Made by a program: the position numbers and the translations under genes
Assembly (NCBI GenBank): GCA_019285755.1
Contig: CP079103.1
Location: 6,171,001-6,235,000, forward strand
From: Chitinophaga sp. E66
GTDB taxonomy: Bacteria > Bacteroidota > Bacteroidia > Chitinophagales > Chitinophagaceae
DNA: 64,000 bases
Reading direction: 5' to 3'
Shown: positions 39,910 through 47,698 of the stretch, piece by piece
Numbering within the stretch: the first letter of the stretch is position 1
How the letters are laid out: every line of letters begins with the position of its first letter
Notes under the pieces: generated by a model
Told to the model about the DNA's origin: nothing
Database searches by the model: none
The model's input: only the letters and a program-made list of their open reading frames with translations

Positions 39910-41142
39910 TCATTTCTTTTTCCGGCTGCCTTCTATGTTAGGCAGGAAGCCTGTTAACAGGCCGATCAGTGGCAGATAAGCACAAACTTCATACACGTAG
40001 TAGATGCTGGTGCGGTCGGCCAGTTCGCCTAGCAGGGCGGATCCCACGCCGGCCATGCCGAAAGCGAACCCGAAGAACAACCCGGCGATCATTCCTACCT
40101 TACCCGGCATCAGTTCCTGTGCATATACGAGGATAGCAGAGAAGGCGGAAGACAGGATCACGCCAATGAAGACGCTTAGGATGACCGTCCACAGCAGGTT
40201 GGCGTGAGGCATCAGTAATGCGAATGGCGCAACGCCCAGGATCGAGATCCAGATTACGTATTTACGGCCGATCCGGTCGCCGATGGGGCCGCCGATGAAA
40301 GTGCCCGCCGCAATGGCGAAGAGGAACACGAAGAGATAGATCTGGGCGTGCTGTACCGATACATTGAATTTCCCGATGAGGTAGAAAGTATAGTAGCTGG
40401 TGAGGCTCGCCATGTAGAAGTATTTGGAGAAAATCAGCAACAAAAGGATCGCCAATGCCAGCGCCACCTTTCCGTTAGACAGGCGGACGGCCGCATGATG
40501 TTCCGCTTTCTTCTTCGGTTTGATGCGGTGCGTATTGCCGAGGTACCATTTACTGATACGGAGCATCACGAATATGGCGAGCAGGGCGATCAGCGAGAAC
40601 CAGGCCACGCTGGGTTGCCCGAAAGGCACGATGATGGCAGCGGCTAGCAGGGGGCCGAGCGAGCTGCCGGTATTACCGCCTACCTGGAAGAGCGACTGTG
40701 CCATACCATGGCGGCCGCCCGAAGCCATATAAGCCAGGCGCGAAGCTTCCGGGTGAAATACTGCGGAACCCACGCCCACCAGGGCCACGGACACCAAAAC
40801 AATCGCAAAGGAATGCGCGAAGGCCAGGCAAAGCAATCCCAACAGCGTAAAGCCCATGCCGATAGCGAGGGAATACGGCTGCGGGCGCTTGTCTGTATAC
40901 ATGCCTACCAGCGGTTGCAGGATGGAGGCGGACATCTGGAAAGTGAGGGTAATAAGCCCTACCTGTGAAAAACTGAGTTGAAGGGAGTCCTTCACCATCG
41001 GGTATATCGCGGGGATGAGGGACTGGATCGTGTCGTTGAGCAGGTGTGTGAAGCTCAATGCAATAAGAACGGAGAAAGCCGTTTTCTCCGCGACCTGCCT
41101 GGCCTGTACCTGTGCGTCGTCCGTTTCGAGCGTAGTTTCCAT
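39910..41142 (-). CDS. fsr: Fosmidomycin-resistance-like MFS exporter
   Basis: 410 residues, one intact frame. The protein has 12 hydrophobic helices and family landmarks: FSVLIALSFTHLLNDTIQSLIPAIYPMVKDS, LTFQMSASILQPLVGMYTDKRPQP, GVGSAVFHPEASRLAYMASGGRHGMAQSLFQVGGNTGSSLGP and GPIGDRIGRKYVIW. These match the Fsr group of the major facilitator superfamily, which exports fosmidomycin and related compounds. It follows the FadR-type regulator by about 40 bp, and an operator-like palindrome lies directly before its start. Confidence 0.92.
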   Translation of the reverse strand: METTLETDDAQVQARQVAEKTAFSVLIALSFTHLLNDTIQSLIPAIYPMVKDSLQLSFSQVGLITLTFQMSASILQPLVGMYTDKRPQPYSLAIGMGFTLLGLLCLAFAHSFAIVLVSVALVGVGSAVFHPEASRLAYMASGGRHGMAQSLFQVGGNTGSSLGPLLAAAIIVPFGQPSVAWFSLIALLAIFVMLRISKWYLGNTHRIKPKKKAEHHAAVRLSNGKVALALAILLLLIFSKYFYMASLTSYYTFYLIGKFNVSVQHAQIYLFVFLFAIAAGTFIGGPIGDRIGRKYVIWISILGVAPFALLMPHANLLWTVILSVFIGVILSSAFSAILVYAQELMPGKVGMIAGLFFGFAFGMAGVGSALLGELADRTSIYYVYEVCAYLPLIGLLTGFLPNIEGSRKKK

Positions 41143-41147
41143 TGTTG

Positions 41148-41165
41148 TCAGATCATCTGATGTTT
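41148..41165 (-). promoter_or_regulatory. Candidate regulator operator upstream of fsr
   Basis: The 18-bp plus-strand sequence TCAGATCATCTGATGTTT includes the perfect palindrome TCAGAT-C-ATCTGA and sits 6 bp before the fsr start codon. It matches 16 of 18 bases of the site at the regulator's own start. Confidence 0.6.
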
Positions 41166-41183
41166 ATAGTGTAAAGAAATGGT

Positions 41184-41850
41184 TTATCGGCTGTGGGTGC
41201 TGATGCGCGTTGCCCAGAGCAGGGCGTCTGTCGCGTTTTGATCCGCGATAGCGTCGAGCAGGGATTTGTGCATGATCTGGGTGGCGGCAAAATCGCTGGT
41301 GTCTTTATGCCGGTCTTTGAAAGATTGCAGCATGTACGTAGCAATGGTCTGATACAGCTCCAGCATAATGCTGTTTTTGCTGGCCACGGCGATGCTGGTA
41401 TGGAAATGAACGTCTGCCTGCATGGTGGCATCCACGTTGCCGGCTTTGGCGAACTTCTCCCGCGCGCGTAGGTAAGTCTTCATGCGGGTAAGGTCGTCTT
41501 TGGTGCGGTAGAGCGCCGCTTTTTCAGCGATCTTCACTTCGAGCAGGAGCCGGACTTCATTGAGCTCCTGGTAGTCTGCCGTATGAAGCTTCTGCCCGAG
41601 GGGGCCTGTCAGCGGCTGACGGGAGGTGACGAAGGTGCCCTGGCCCTGCTGCACGCGCAGCATGCCTGTGTTAACGAGAAGCCTCACGGCCTCGCGTACG
41701 GTGCTGCGGCCCACGCCGAACTGCGCCATGAGCTCCGGCTCCGCCGGCAGTCGGTCTCCACGGCATATTGCCCGGCGGTGATCTGCTCCTGCAGGAGGCC
41801 GCTACATCGTCGGCCAGGCTGTTCCTTCTTATGGTTGCTCCTTTCATCAT
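41184..41850 (-). CDS. FadR/GntR-family transcriptional regulator
   Basis: About 222 residues. N-terminal winged HTH: MMKGATIRRNSLADDVAASLQEQITAGQYAVETRLPAEPELMAQFGVGRSTVREAVRLLVNTGMLRVQQGQGTFV, the GntR signature. The C-terminal FCD-type helical domain has LNEVRLLLEVKIAEKAAL, the metal-ligand His pattern in ADVHFHTSIAVASKNSIML and MHKSLLDAI, so a bound metal and small organic acid effector are likely. One frame break lies near 41755. Start is ATG41850 or ATG41847. The neighbouring exporter and shared operator suggest it controls fsr and itself. Confidence 0.9.
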
Positions 41851-41864
41851 ATCATCAGATGTTT
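41847..41864 (-). promoter_or_regulatory. Candidate operator at the FadR-type regulator start
   Basis: The plus-strand sequence TCATATCATCAGATGTTT overlaps the regulator's start codon region and is nearly the same as the fsr site, including the AAACATC half-site orientation. It suggests autoregulation. Confidence 0.55.
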
Positions 41865-41988
41865 GCAAAGGTAGCAATGATTTCGGATTTTCCCACGTCC
41901 ACAAACCGCATACCGGATTTATGTGTTTTTCATACGGGTTAAATCCATATTTTTGTAGTCACTGGTTTGTAACTAAAATGATTATCCA

Positions 41989-42260
41989 ATGGCACTACCG
42001 AAGTTCATGATTGCAGATGATCCCGTAACGGACCCGGACAACGAGTATATCTTTCATACTGAGAAGCCGAGGTTTTTTGCGAAGCGCGTGGAAGAAGATG
42101 AAGAAGTAGCTTATATCGATATCGTGGAAGAGATCGATAACGTGGAGGAATATTTTCACGGCGAGCCGGAAAAAAACAACAACTGCTCGATGAGCTGGAA
42201 GACTGGTATTATGCATACCTTGAATGGCTCGAAGAAGAGGAAGACGAAGACGATGACTAA
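41989..42260 (+). CDS. Small, very acidic hypothetical protein
   Basis: About 90 residues. It has runs of Glu and Asp throughout (RVEEDEEVAYIDIVEEIDNVEEYFHGE) and a C-terminus LEDWYYAYLEWLEEEEDEDDD after one frame break near 42180. No domain recognised. The TAA overlaps the ATG of the ion channel that follows, so the two are translated together, and the acidic protein could be a cytoplasmic partner or modulator of the channel; that role is speculation. Confidence 0.7.
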
Positions 42261-43077
42261 TGGATGAACGTGAGCTCAAACCCTGGCAGGTTCGCCTCCA
42301 GCGTATCATTTACGAATCGGATACGCCTGCGGGTAAAGCGTTCGATATTGCCCTGCTGGGCTGCATACTTGCCAGCATCCTCGTTGTCATGCTCGACAGT
42401 GTGCAAAGCCTCCATAGCCGCTATGGCGGCCTTTTTTTGTCCTGGAATGGGCGTTTACCGTACTTTTTACCATCGAATATATCCTTCGGCTGATCAGCAT
42501 CCGCAAGCCCTGGCGCTTCGTGTTCAGCGTGCTCGGGGTTATTGATCTGCTGGCCCTCATCCCCTCTTACCTCAGCTTTATTTTCGTGGGGGCGCAATCG
42601 CTGCTGGTATTGCGGGCACTTCGCCTGCTGCGCATCTTCCGCATCTTTCGCCTCGTGCGCTTCATATCCGAAATGCGTTTCCTGACCGTGGCCGTCGGCC
42701 GAAGTCTCCGCAAGATCAGCATCTTCATCCTGTTCGTACTGACATGCGTCATCATATTAGGCTCCGTCATCTATCTCGTGGAAGACGATAACGCCGGGTT
42801 CACCAGCATTCCGCAATCGGTCTATTGGGCGATCGTAACGATCACGACGGTAGGTTATGGAGACGTGGCGCCCGCTACGCCGCTGGGCAAGTTTATCGCA
42901 AGCTTTATCATGCTGCTGGGGTACGGTATCATTGCGGTCCCCACCGGAATCGTGACCACGGAAATGGCGCACGCCTACCGTGAAAAGGGACATTCCGCCA
43001 ACGCCTGCCCCGGCTGTGGCCGCGAAGGGCACGACACGGACGCGCGGTATTGCAAGTTCTGCGGGACAAAGCTCTGA
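42260..43077 (+). CDS. Voltage-gated-type potassium channel with C-terminal zinc ribbon
   Basis: About 272 residues with six transmembrane segments. Key motifs: voltage-sensor S4 with repeated Arg (RALRLLRIFRIFRLVRF) and the selectivity filter TTVGYGDVAP in the pore loop, before S6 (GKFIASFIMLLGYGIIAVPTGIV). After S6 lies a short linker and a four-Cys ribbon (CPGCGREG, YCKFCGTKL), an unusual tail for such a small channel. One frame break near 42430. Start overlaps the stop of the acidic protein. Likely role: membrane potential or K+ flux control. Confidence 0.92.
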
Positions 43078-43080
43078 GCC

Positions 43081-43200
43081 TTATCCGCAGTGCCCCAATG
43101 CCCAGTAAATAATAATGAAAATGAGGATCGTACTTAGGCAGCCGCCGCCCAGTTTCTTGGCGCCGTAGCCTGCGATGAGGGCTCTCCAGAATTTGTTCAT
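43081..43200 (-). CDS. 39-residue membrane micro-protein
   Basis: ATG43200 to TAA43081 encodes MNKFWRALIAGYGAKKLGGG followed by CLSTILIFIIIYWALGHCG. It has a basic, Gly-rich N-terminus and one hydrophobic helix, fitting a small conserved single-pass protein. It ends 3 bp from the channel stop on the opposite strand. I recall similar short Bacteroidota proteins, but no function. Confidence 0.65.
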   Translation of the reverse strand: MNKFWRALIAGYGAKKLGGGCLSTILIFIIIYWALGHCG

Positions 43201-43427
43201 ATAGCGCAGATTTTAGCTCGTTCCGGCCAACAACCATGCCGGTCTCCTAATTTACGCCATTTCACGCACCCGCGATCAAACCCCTTCCTGTCATAATTCG
43301 CTTTTCCTCCGTGGAATAAACTCCACAGCGCGGGGAATCCTCCCTGCCACCCCGGCTCCCAATCACCTAAAACCCCGCCGGAAATCTCATCTGGCATCAT
43401 TCTTCCACTACCGGAAGAAAAAGAATT

Positions 43428-43598
43428 ATGTCATCAGGACTGCTTGCATTTATTGTACTCGTTGTGGTTATCCTGTTGTATGTATTCATTCAGCAGAACC
43501 GCAAAACCCGCGATAAGGGACAGGAAAAGCTTATTAACCGTAATGTGCCGCCATACGATCCCGATAAGACGAAGGCCGGCGCAGCAGACGCAGAATAA
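43428..43598 (+). CDS. Small single-pass membrane protein
   Basis: 56 residues: MSSGLLAFIVLVVVILLYVF, a membrane helix, followed by a charged tail IQQNRKTRDKGQEKLINRN and a Pro/Asp/Ala end. No family recognised. It begins a plus-strand run, 12 bp before the KTSC gene, and is probably co-transcribed with it. Confidence 0.65.
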   Translation: MSSGLLAFIVLVVVILLYVFIQQNRKTRDKGQEKLINRNVPPYDPDKTKAGAADAE

Positions 43599-43609
43599 AC
43601 TTTCCCGCC

Positions 43610-43810
43610 ATGCCCTCGACCGTCATCAGGCATTTGCGCTACAACCCGGACACGGAGGTGTTAGTGATTACTTTCGTCTCGGGAAAAGTATATGCCTACG
43701 AGCCGGTGCCGCCCGAGGTGTATGCGCGCATGCTGCAATCAGGCTCAAAGGGGCAATTCTTCAACCGCTTCATACGCGATCAGTTTTCTTACCGCCAGCT
43801 AGATAATTAG
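43610..43810 (+). CDS. KTSC-domain protein
   Basis: 66 residues, intact. The pattern STVIRHLRYNPDTEVLVITF, SGKVYAYEPVPPEVYARMLQ, SGSKGQFFNRFIRDQF fits the KTSC domain, a short domain found alone or attached to nucleic-acid enzymes. Role unknown. Confidence 0.88.
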   Translation: MPSTVIRHLRYNPDTEVLVITFVSGKVYAYEPVPPEVYARMLQSGSKGQFFNRFIRDQFSYRQLDN

Positions 43811-43918
43811 GCTCATCCGCTGGCCCGATAACCCCTGAAAATTGGCGCTTCCTGCCATCATCCTTTTCACGGAACGACCGTACATTGCATAACACGGATG
43901 ACCATTTAACCGCTTCGC

Positions 43919-45201
43919 ATGAAACCATTCTATGCTATATTGATCAATTCCCTCGTAGCCGGGATCACCAACACTTTCGTCTGGTTTGCCGTCACTTTCT
44001 GGGTGTACCTGGAAACCCGTTCAGTGCTTACGACGTCCTGGATGGCAGGTATATATATCGGTACCGTGGCGGTATCCGGGTTCTACCTCGGTTCTGTGGT
44101 AGACCATTACAGGAAAAAACGGGTGATGATGTTGTCCAGCCTGGCCTCGCTGGTGTTTTCTCCCTGGCGGGCCTGGTTTATTGGCTGACGCCCGCGGAGG
44201 CTTTCCGGCACGCGGGGAGTCCGGTGCTGTGGGTGTTTATCGTGCTCTCCCTCATGGGGGCTCTCGCAGGTAATCTCCGCTATATCACCCTGCCTACCAT
44301 CGTAACGATACTTGTACCGGAAGAGGGGCGCGACAAAGCCAACGGGCTCGTGGGTACGGCCAATGGCACCGCGTTCCTGGTAGCGTCTGTCTTCAGCGGA
44401 CTGGCCATCTCGGGTTGATGGGTATTCTCGGGACGATGGCCGTGGCCGTAGCGGGAACCCTGCTTTGCATCCTGCACCTGACATTCGTGAAAATGGAGGA
44501 AACACTGCACCACGAAGCGAACGCGGAAAAGCCGAAACTGGATGTGAAAGGGACTATCAACATCGTTCGGCAGATACCGGGACTGTTCGGGCTGATCTTC
44601 TTCAATACCTTCAATAACTTCCTGGGCGGCGTTTTCATGGCCCTGATGGATCCTTACGGGCTATCGCTCGTGTCTGTAGAAGCCTGGGGTATTCTCTGGG
44701 GATATTAAGCCTGGGGTTCATTGTGGGAGGCATCGTGGTGTCGAAGACGGGCCTGGGGAAGCAGCCTGTCAGGACCTTATTCGCCTGTAATATCGTGATG
44801 TGGACCATTTGTATCTTCTTTGCCCTGCAGGCGTCTATTGTATTGCTGGCGGTGGGGATGTTCGGGTATTTATGCCTGATCCCTGTGGTGGAAGCGGCGG
44901 AACAGACCATTATTCAAAAAGTAATACCGTTGGAACGGCAGGGCCGGGTATTCGGGTTCGCACAAAGCATAGAGCAGGCCGCCTCGCCGCTAACGGCGAT
45001 CATGATCGGGCCTGTGGCGCATTTCTTCTTTATCCCGTTCATGACAACCGGCCAGGGTGCGGAGCTCCTTGGGCCGTGGTTCGGAACCGGGACGGACAGG
45101 GCATCGCCCTGCTGTTTACCATGACGGGTGTGATCGGGCTGATCGTGACACTCGTCGCCAAAAGGACCCGTGCTTACACGCATTTGTTGAAAATTGCTTA
45201 A
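43919..45201 (+). CDS. MFS transporter
   Basis: About 428 residues. N-terminal helices (AILINSLVAGITNTFVWFAVTFWVYLETRSVL), motif A-like loop VVDHYRKKRVMM, a central loop with EETLHHEANAEKPKLDVKGT, then FFNTFNNFLGGVFMALMDPYGL, IVGGIVVSKTGLG and IIQKVIPLERQGRVFGFAQSIEQAASPL, a C-terminal half typical of the enterobactin/macrolide-exporter-like MFS group. Frame breaks lie near 44160, 44415, 44700 and 45080. Substrate unknown. ATG43919 follows a spacer without obvious promoter. Confidence 0.85.
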
Positions 45202-45211
45202 AACTTTTACC

Positions 45212-45718
45212 ATGAATACGCAAGATGTCGCACAAACCGGGAAAGTTGCCGCGTGGCTGCTGCTTTATGACGGGCACACGTGGATGTTCAACAACGTATT
45301 GGAAGGGCTGACGGAGGCCGATGCGCGCAAGCGGCTGGATACCCCGCAAATCACCCTGTCTGGCTGGCCGGCAGCCTGGTACAGGAACGTTATGAAATGG
45401 CCAATGTACTGGGATTGGAAGAGAAACAGCAGGCACACGATTTGTTCGATAATCATAAAGGCATCCAACCGGATGCGGAATACCCTCCTGGACAGCCTCC
45501 GGGCCGATTGGGAACGTATTACGCCCCGCCTGCGGGAAGCCTTCGCCAGCGCAACCGCTGAAAAACTGAACGGTCCAAACCCCTGGCCTATGCCGGATAT
45601 GGATCAGATCAACCTGCTGGATATGTTGCTGTATTGCATCGACCGCGAATCTTATTGCATAGGCCAGCTGGGCCTCTGGAGGAGGCTCCTTGGCTACCCG
45701 CCTATGCGTTACCAATAA
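45212..45718 (+). CDS. DinB-family protein
   Basis: About 169 residues of the DinB four-helix-bundle superfamily, with LLYDGHTWMFNNVLEGLTEADA near the N-terminus and WERITPRLREAFASATAEKLNG and MDQINLLDMLLYCIDRESYCIGQLGLWRRLLGYP at the C-terminus, where a metal-site His is often found; here it is Asp/Glu-rich instead. Two compensating frame breaks near 45360 and 45465 hide the middle helix region (LAGSLVQERYEMANVLGLEEKQQAHDLF). It follows the MFS gene by 10 bp. The family includes thiol transferases and hydrolases. Confidence 0.78.
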   Translation: MNTQDVAQTGKVAAWLLLYDGHTWMFNNVLEGLTEADARKRLDTPQITLSGWPAAWYRNVMKWPMYWDWKRNSRHTICSIIIKASNRMRNTLLDSLRADWERITPRLREAFASATAEKLNGPNPWPMPDMDQINLLDMLLYCIDRESYCIGQLGLWRRLLGYPPMRYQ

Positions 45719-45727
45719 AATCCAATT

Positions 45728-46273
45728 ATGCGCAAAGTTTTTGTTTCCAATCTCGCGTCGCTCGACGGGTATATCGCCGGGCCAGACCGGGAGATCGACT
45801 GGCACAATGTAGACGGCGAATATGAGGCTTACGGCGTGAAGATGATGAATGCGGCCGGCGCCATCCTTTTCGGGAGGATCACGTACGAACTGATGGCGGG
45901 CTACTGGCCTACGGTTACCGATAACAACCCGGAAGTGACCCGGCAAATGAACGTATTGCCGAAGTACGTCTTCTCCAATTCGCTTACAGGTGTAGACTGG
46001 AGCAATACGCAGCTGGTGAAGGAGCCCATCGGCCCCTTCGTGCAGCGGCTGAAGGAAGAGGAAGGCGGCGATATCGTGATCCTGGGCAGCGGAACGATCG
46101 TTTCTCAGCTGACGGCGCTCCGCCTGATCGACGAGTACCGCATATTCACCGTTCCGGTGCTCCGGGGGGGGATACCCGCATTCCCGCCATCGTTCCCGAG
46201 ATTGGGGCTGGAATTGGTGTCTTCCCGGGAATTCAGCGAGGGGAACGTGTTGAATACCTATTGGGTGAAGTAA
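45728..46273 (+). CDS. Dihydrofolate-reductase-fold protein (RibD C-terminal family)
   Basis: 181 residues, intact. MRKVFVSNLASLDGYIAGPDREIDWHNVDGEYEAY is the standard opening; GAILFGRITYELMAGYWPTV, LPKYVFSNSLTGVDW, GGDIVILGSGTIVSQLTALRLIDEYRIFTVPVLRG match the NADPH-binding and core segments of YyaP/RibD-like reductases. Substrate unknown. It ends the four-gene run and is followed by a strong terminator. Confidence 0.9.
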   Translation: MRKVFVSNLASLDGYIAGPDREIDWHNVDGEYEAYGVKMMNAAGAILFGRITYELMAGYWPTVTDNNPEVTRQMNVLPKYVFSNSLTGVDWSNTQLVKEPIGPFVQRLKEEEGGDIVILGSGTIVSQLTALRLIDEYRIFTVPVLRGGIPAFPPSFPRLGLELVSSREFSEGNVLNTYWVK

Positions 46274-46299
46274 GCGTGTGTAAATGAGATTATTATATA

Positions 46300-46330
46300 A
46301 GCCGGAGGAAACTCCGGCTTTTTTTTTTTT
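46300..46330 (+). terminator. Intrinsic terminator after the DHFR-like gene
   Basis: Perfect 8-bp stem AGCCGGAG/CTCCGGCT (46300-46307 with 46312-46319) and a run of 11 T, 26 bp after the stop. Confidence 0.95.
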
Positions 46331-46708
46331 AGTATCTTATCAAGATGCATGTCGGAACATGCAGTGGCGGAAATACGCCCATAGTTAACAAAATCAGACA
46401 GGCGGGTTACTGAGGTAAAATTGGTAGTGAAGTAGATTAACTGATTGACACATAAAACTTCCGGCTAATTCGTGTAACTTTTGTCCGGTTACCCGGCCAT
46501 GCAGGCCGGGTGACAGTAACCATTATAGGGCACAGAAAAGCTGCACTCACTTTTAGTGACACTTTTCTTCACTTACAGACAGCGACACAACAGGGGATGA
46601 CATGAGACGGGCAGGCGAAAGGCCTGTGACCGCTTGCATCCCTCATTTTCATGCCAATAAGACAAGCGTTTACACATTTATATTTCTTTATCTAAAAAGC
46701 ACTTTACC
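46331..46708 (+). other. Leader region of the terpene synthase gene with several hairpins
   Basis: No coding frame. Three structures stand out: an ACCCGGCC/GGCCGGGT stem at 46491-46511, a TCACT-TTT-AGTGA hairpin at 46547-46559, and a nested stem-loop at 46594-46642 (outer GGGATG/CATCCC, inner CGGGCAGG with CCTGT..CCG, loop CGAAAGG). These could regulate the terpene synthase, but none matches a riboswitch class I recognise. Confidence 0.4.
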
Positions 46709-47683
46709 ATGAAAGAAATCCTTAATGCCAATGCACTGCAGTATTCCTTCACTCATCGTCTGAACCCCAATGCCGAAGCCATGGAGGCCGTGATCCAGAC
46801 ATGGATCGGGACGGATTACAACTGGCTGCCCGACAAGATGAAGTTCAAATACGGGAAGACGGGGATGGGCCACTGCGGCGGCTGTATCTTCCCACATGCA
46901 TCCATGTCTCAGCTCACGGCGATCTGCCGGTTTTTCATATGGGCGTTTACGGTGGATGATATTCATGAGTTGTCTGATCCTTCGGAGATCGACCGTATCC
47001 GCAAGATATCGCTGGATGCACTGCGCTACGGACATTTTACCAGCGACGAAGAAATTTTTAGTTCGCTTCCCAGGATGCGGGAAGAGCTGCTTGAAATGAC
47101 ATCGCAGCAATGGCTGGACCGGTTTTGCAATAGCTTAGACCGTTATTTCGATGGTCTGAAGGAGGAAGTGTTTTATCGGGTTCCTCAAGTTTTCCCTGAT
47201 TTTGAAACGTTCGTGAAAATACGGATGAAAGCTGTAAATGTGTACTCGATGATACATCTCTGCGAAGCCATCACAGGTACGACGCTGCCTGACTATGTTG
47301 TGCAAAACCCGGTGATCGATAGACTGGAGCAGCTTTCATGCAGCATCCAGGCATGGTCTAACGACTACTTCTCTGCGCACCTTGAAAAAGGAAATGACGT
47401 AATGAACCTGGTGTTGATTATTGAAAACGAAAGAGGTTGCTCATTAGGAGAAGCTTATCTGGAAGCGCTCGCCATTCACGACGCAGATGCCGATGAGTTT
47501 GTATCGTTAACGCAGCAGTTACCCGATTTTGGGATTTGGAACGAGGCCGTATCGCAGTATGTGGAAAACCTCCAGCTGATGATTGCCGGAAACCTGTATT
47601 GGACGTTGAACCTGACGGAACGCTATAAGAAAGGCGGGCATCCTTCCGAAGACCTGGCAAAAGCCAAGGAACTTGCGGCTTAA
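46709..47683 (+). CDS. Class I terpene synthase
   Basis: 324 residues, one intact frame. All the class I landmarks are present: aspartate-rich motif DDIHE (83-87), the pyrophosphate-sensing Arg172, the NSE triad Asn218/Ser222/Glu226 in NDYFSAHLEK, exactly 46 residues after Arg172, and the C-terminal Arg305-Tyr306 pair. The size fits bacterial mono-domain synthases for sesqui- or diterpenes. Chitinophaga is known for such enzymes; C. pinensis has a characterised dolabellane-type diterpene synthase. The product cannot be read from sequence, and no prenyl transferase or P450 lies next to it. Confidence 0.93.
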   Translation: MKEILNANALQYSFTHRLNPNAEAMEAVIQTWIGTDYNWLPDKMKFKYGKTGMGHCGGCIFPHASMSQLTAICRFFIWAFTVDDIHELSDPSEIDRIRKISLDALRYGHFTSDEEIFSSLPRMREELLEMTSQQWLDRFCNSLDRYFDGLKEEVFYRVPQVFPDFETFVKIRMKAVNVYSMIHLCEAITGTTLPDYVVQNPVIDRLEQLSCSIQAWSNDYFSAHLEKGNDVMNLVLIIENERGCSLGEAYLEALAIHDADADEFVSLTQQLPDFGIWNEAVSQYVENLQLMIAGNLYWTLNLTERYKKGGHPSEDLAKAKELAA

Positions 47684-47698
47684 AGTTCATTGCCGGTA

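Noticed and set aside
42929..43237. Minus-strand 102-codon ORF over the channel 3' end
   Set aside because: It covers the real 39-codon micro-protein region in a different frame and the channel's antisense; no conserved sequence.
46594..46642. TPP or cyclic-di-GMP riboswitch
   Set aside because: The stem-loop lacks the conserved core sequences of either class; only the general hairpin shape is similar.
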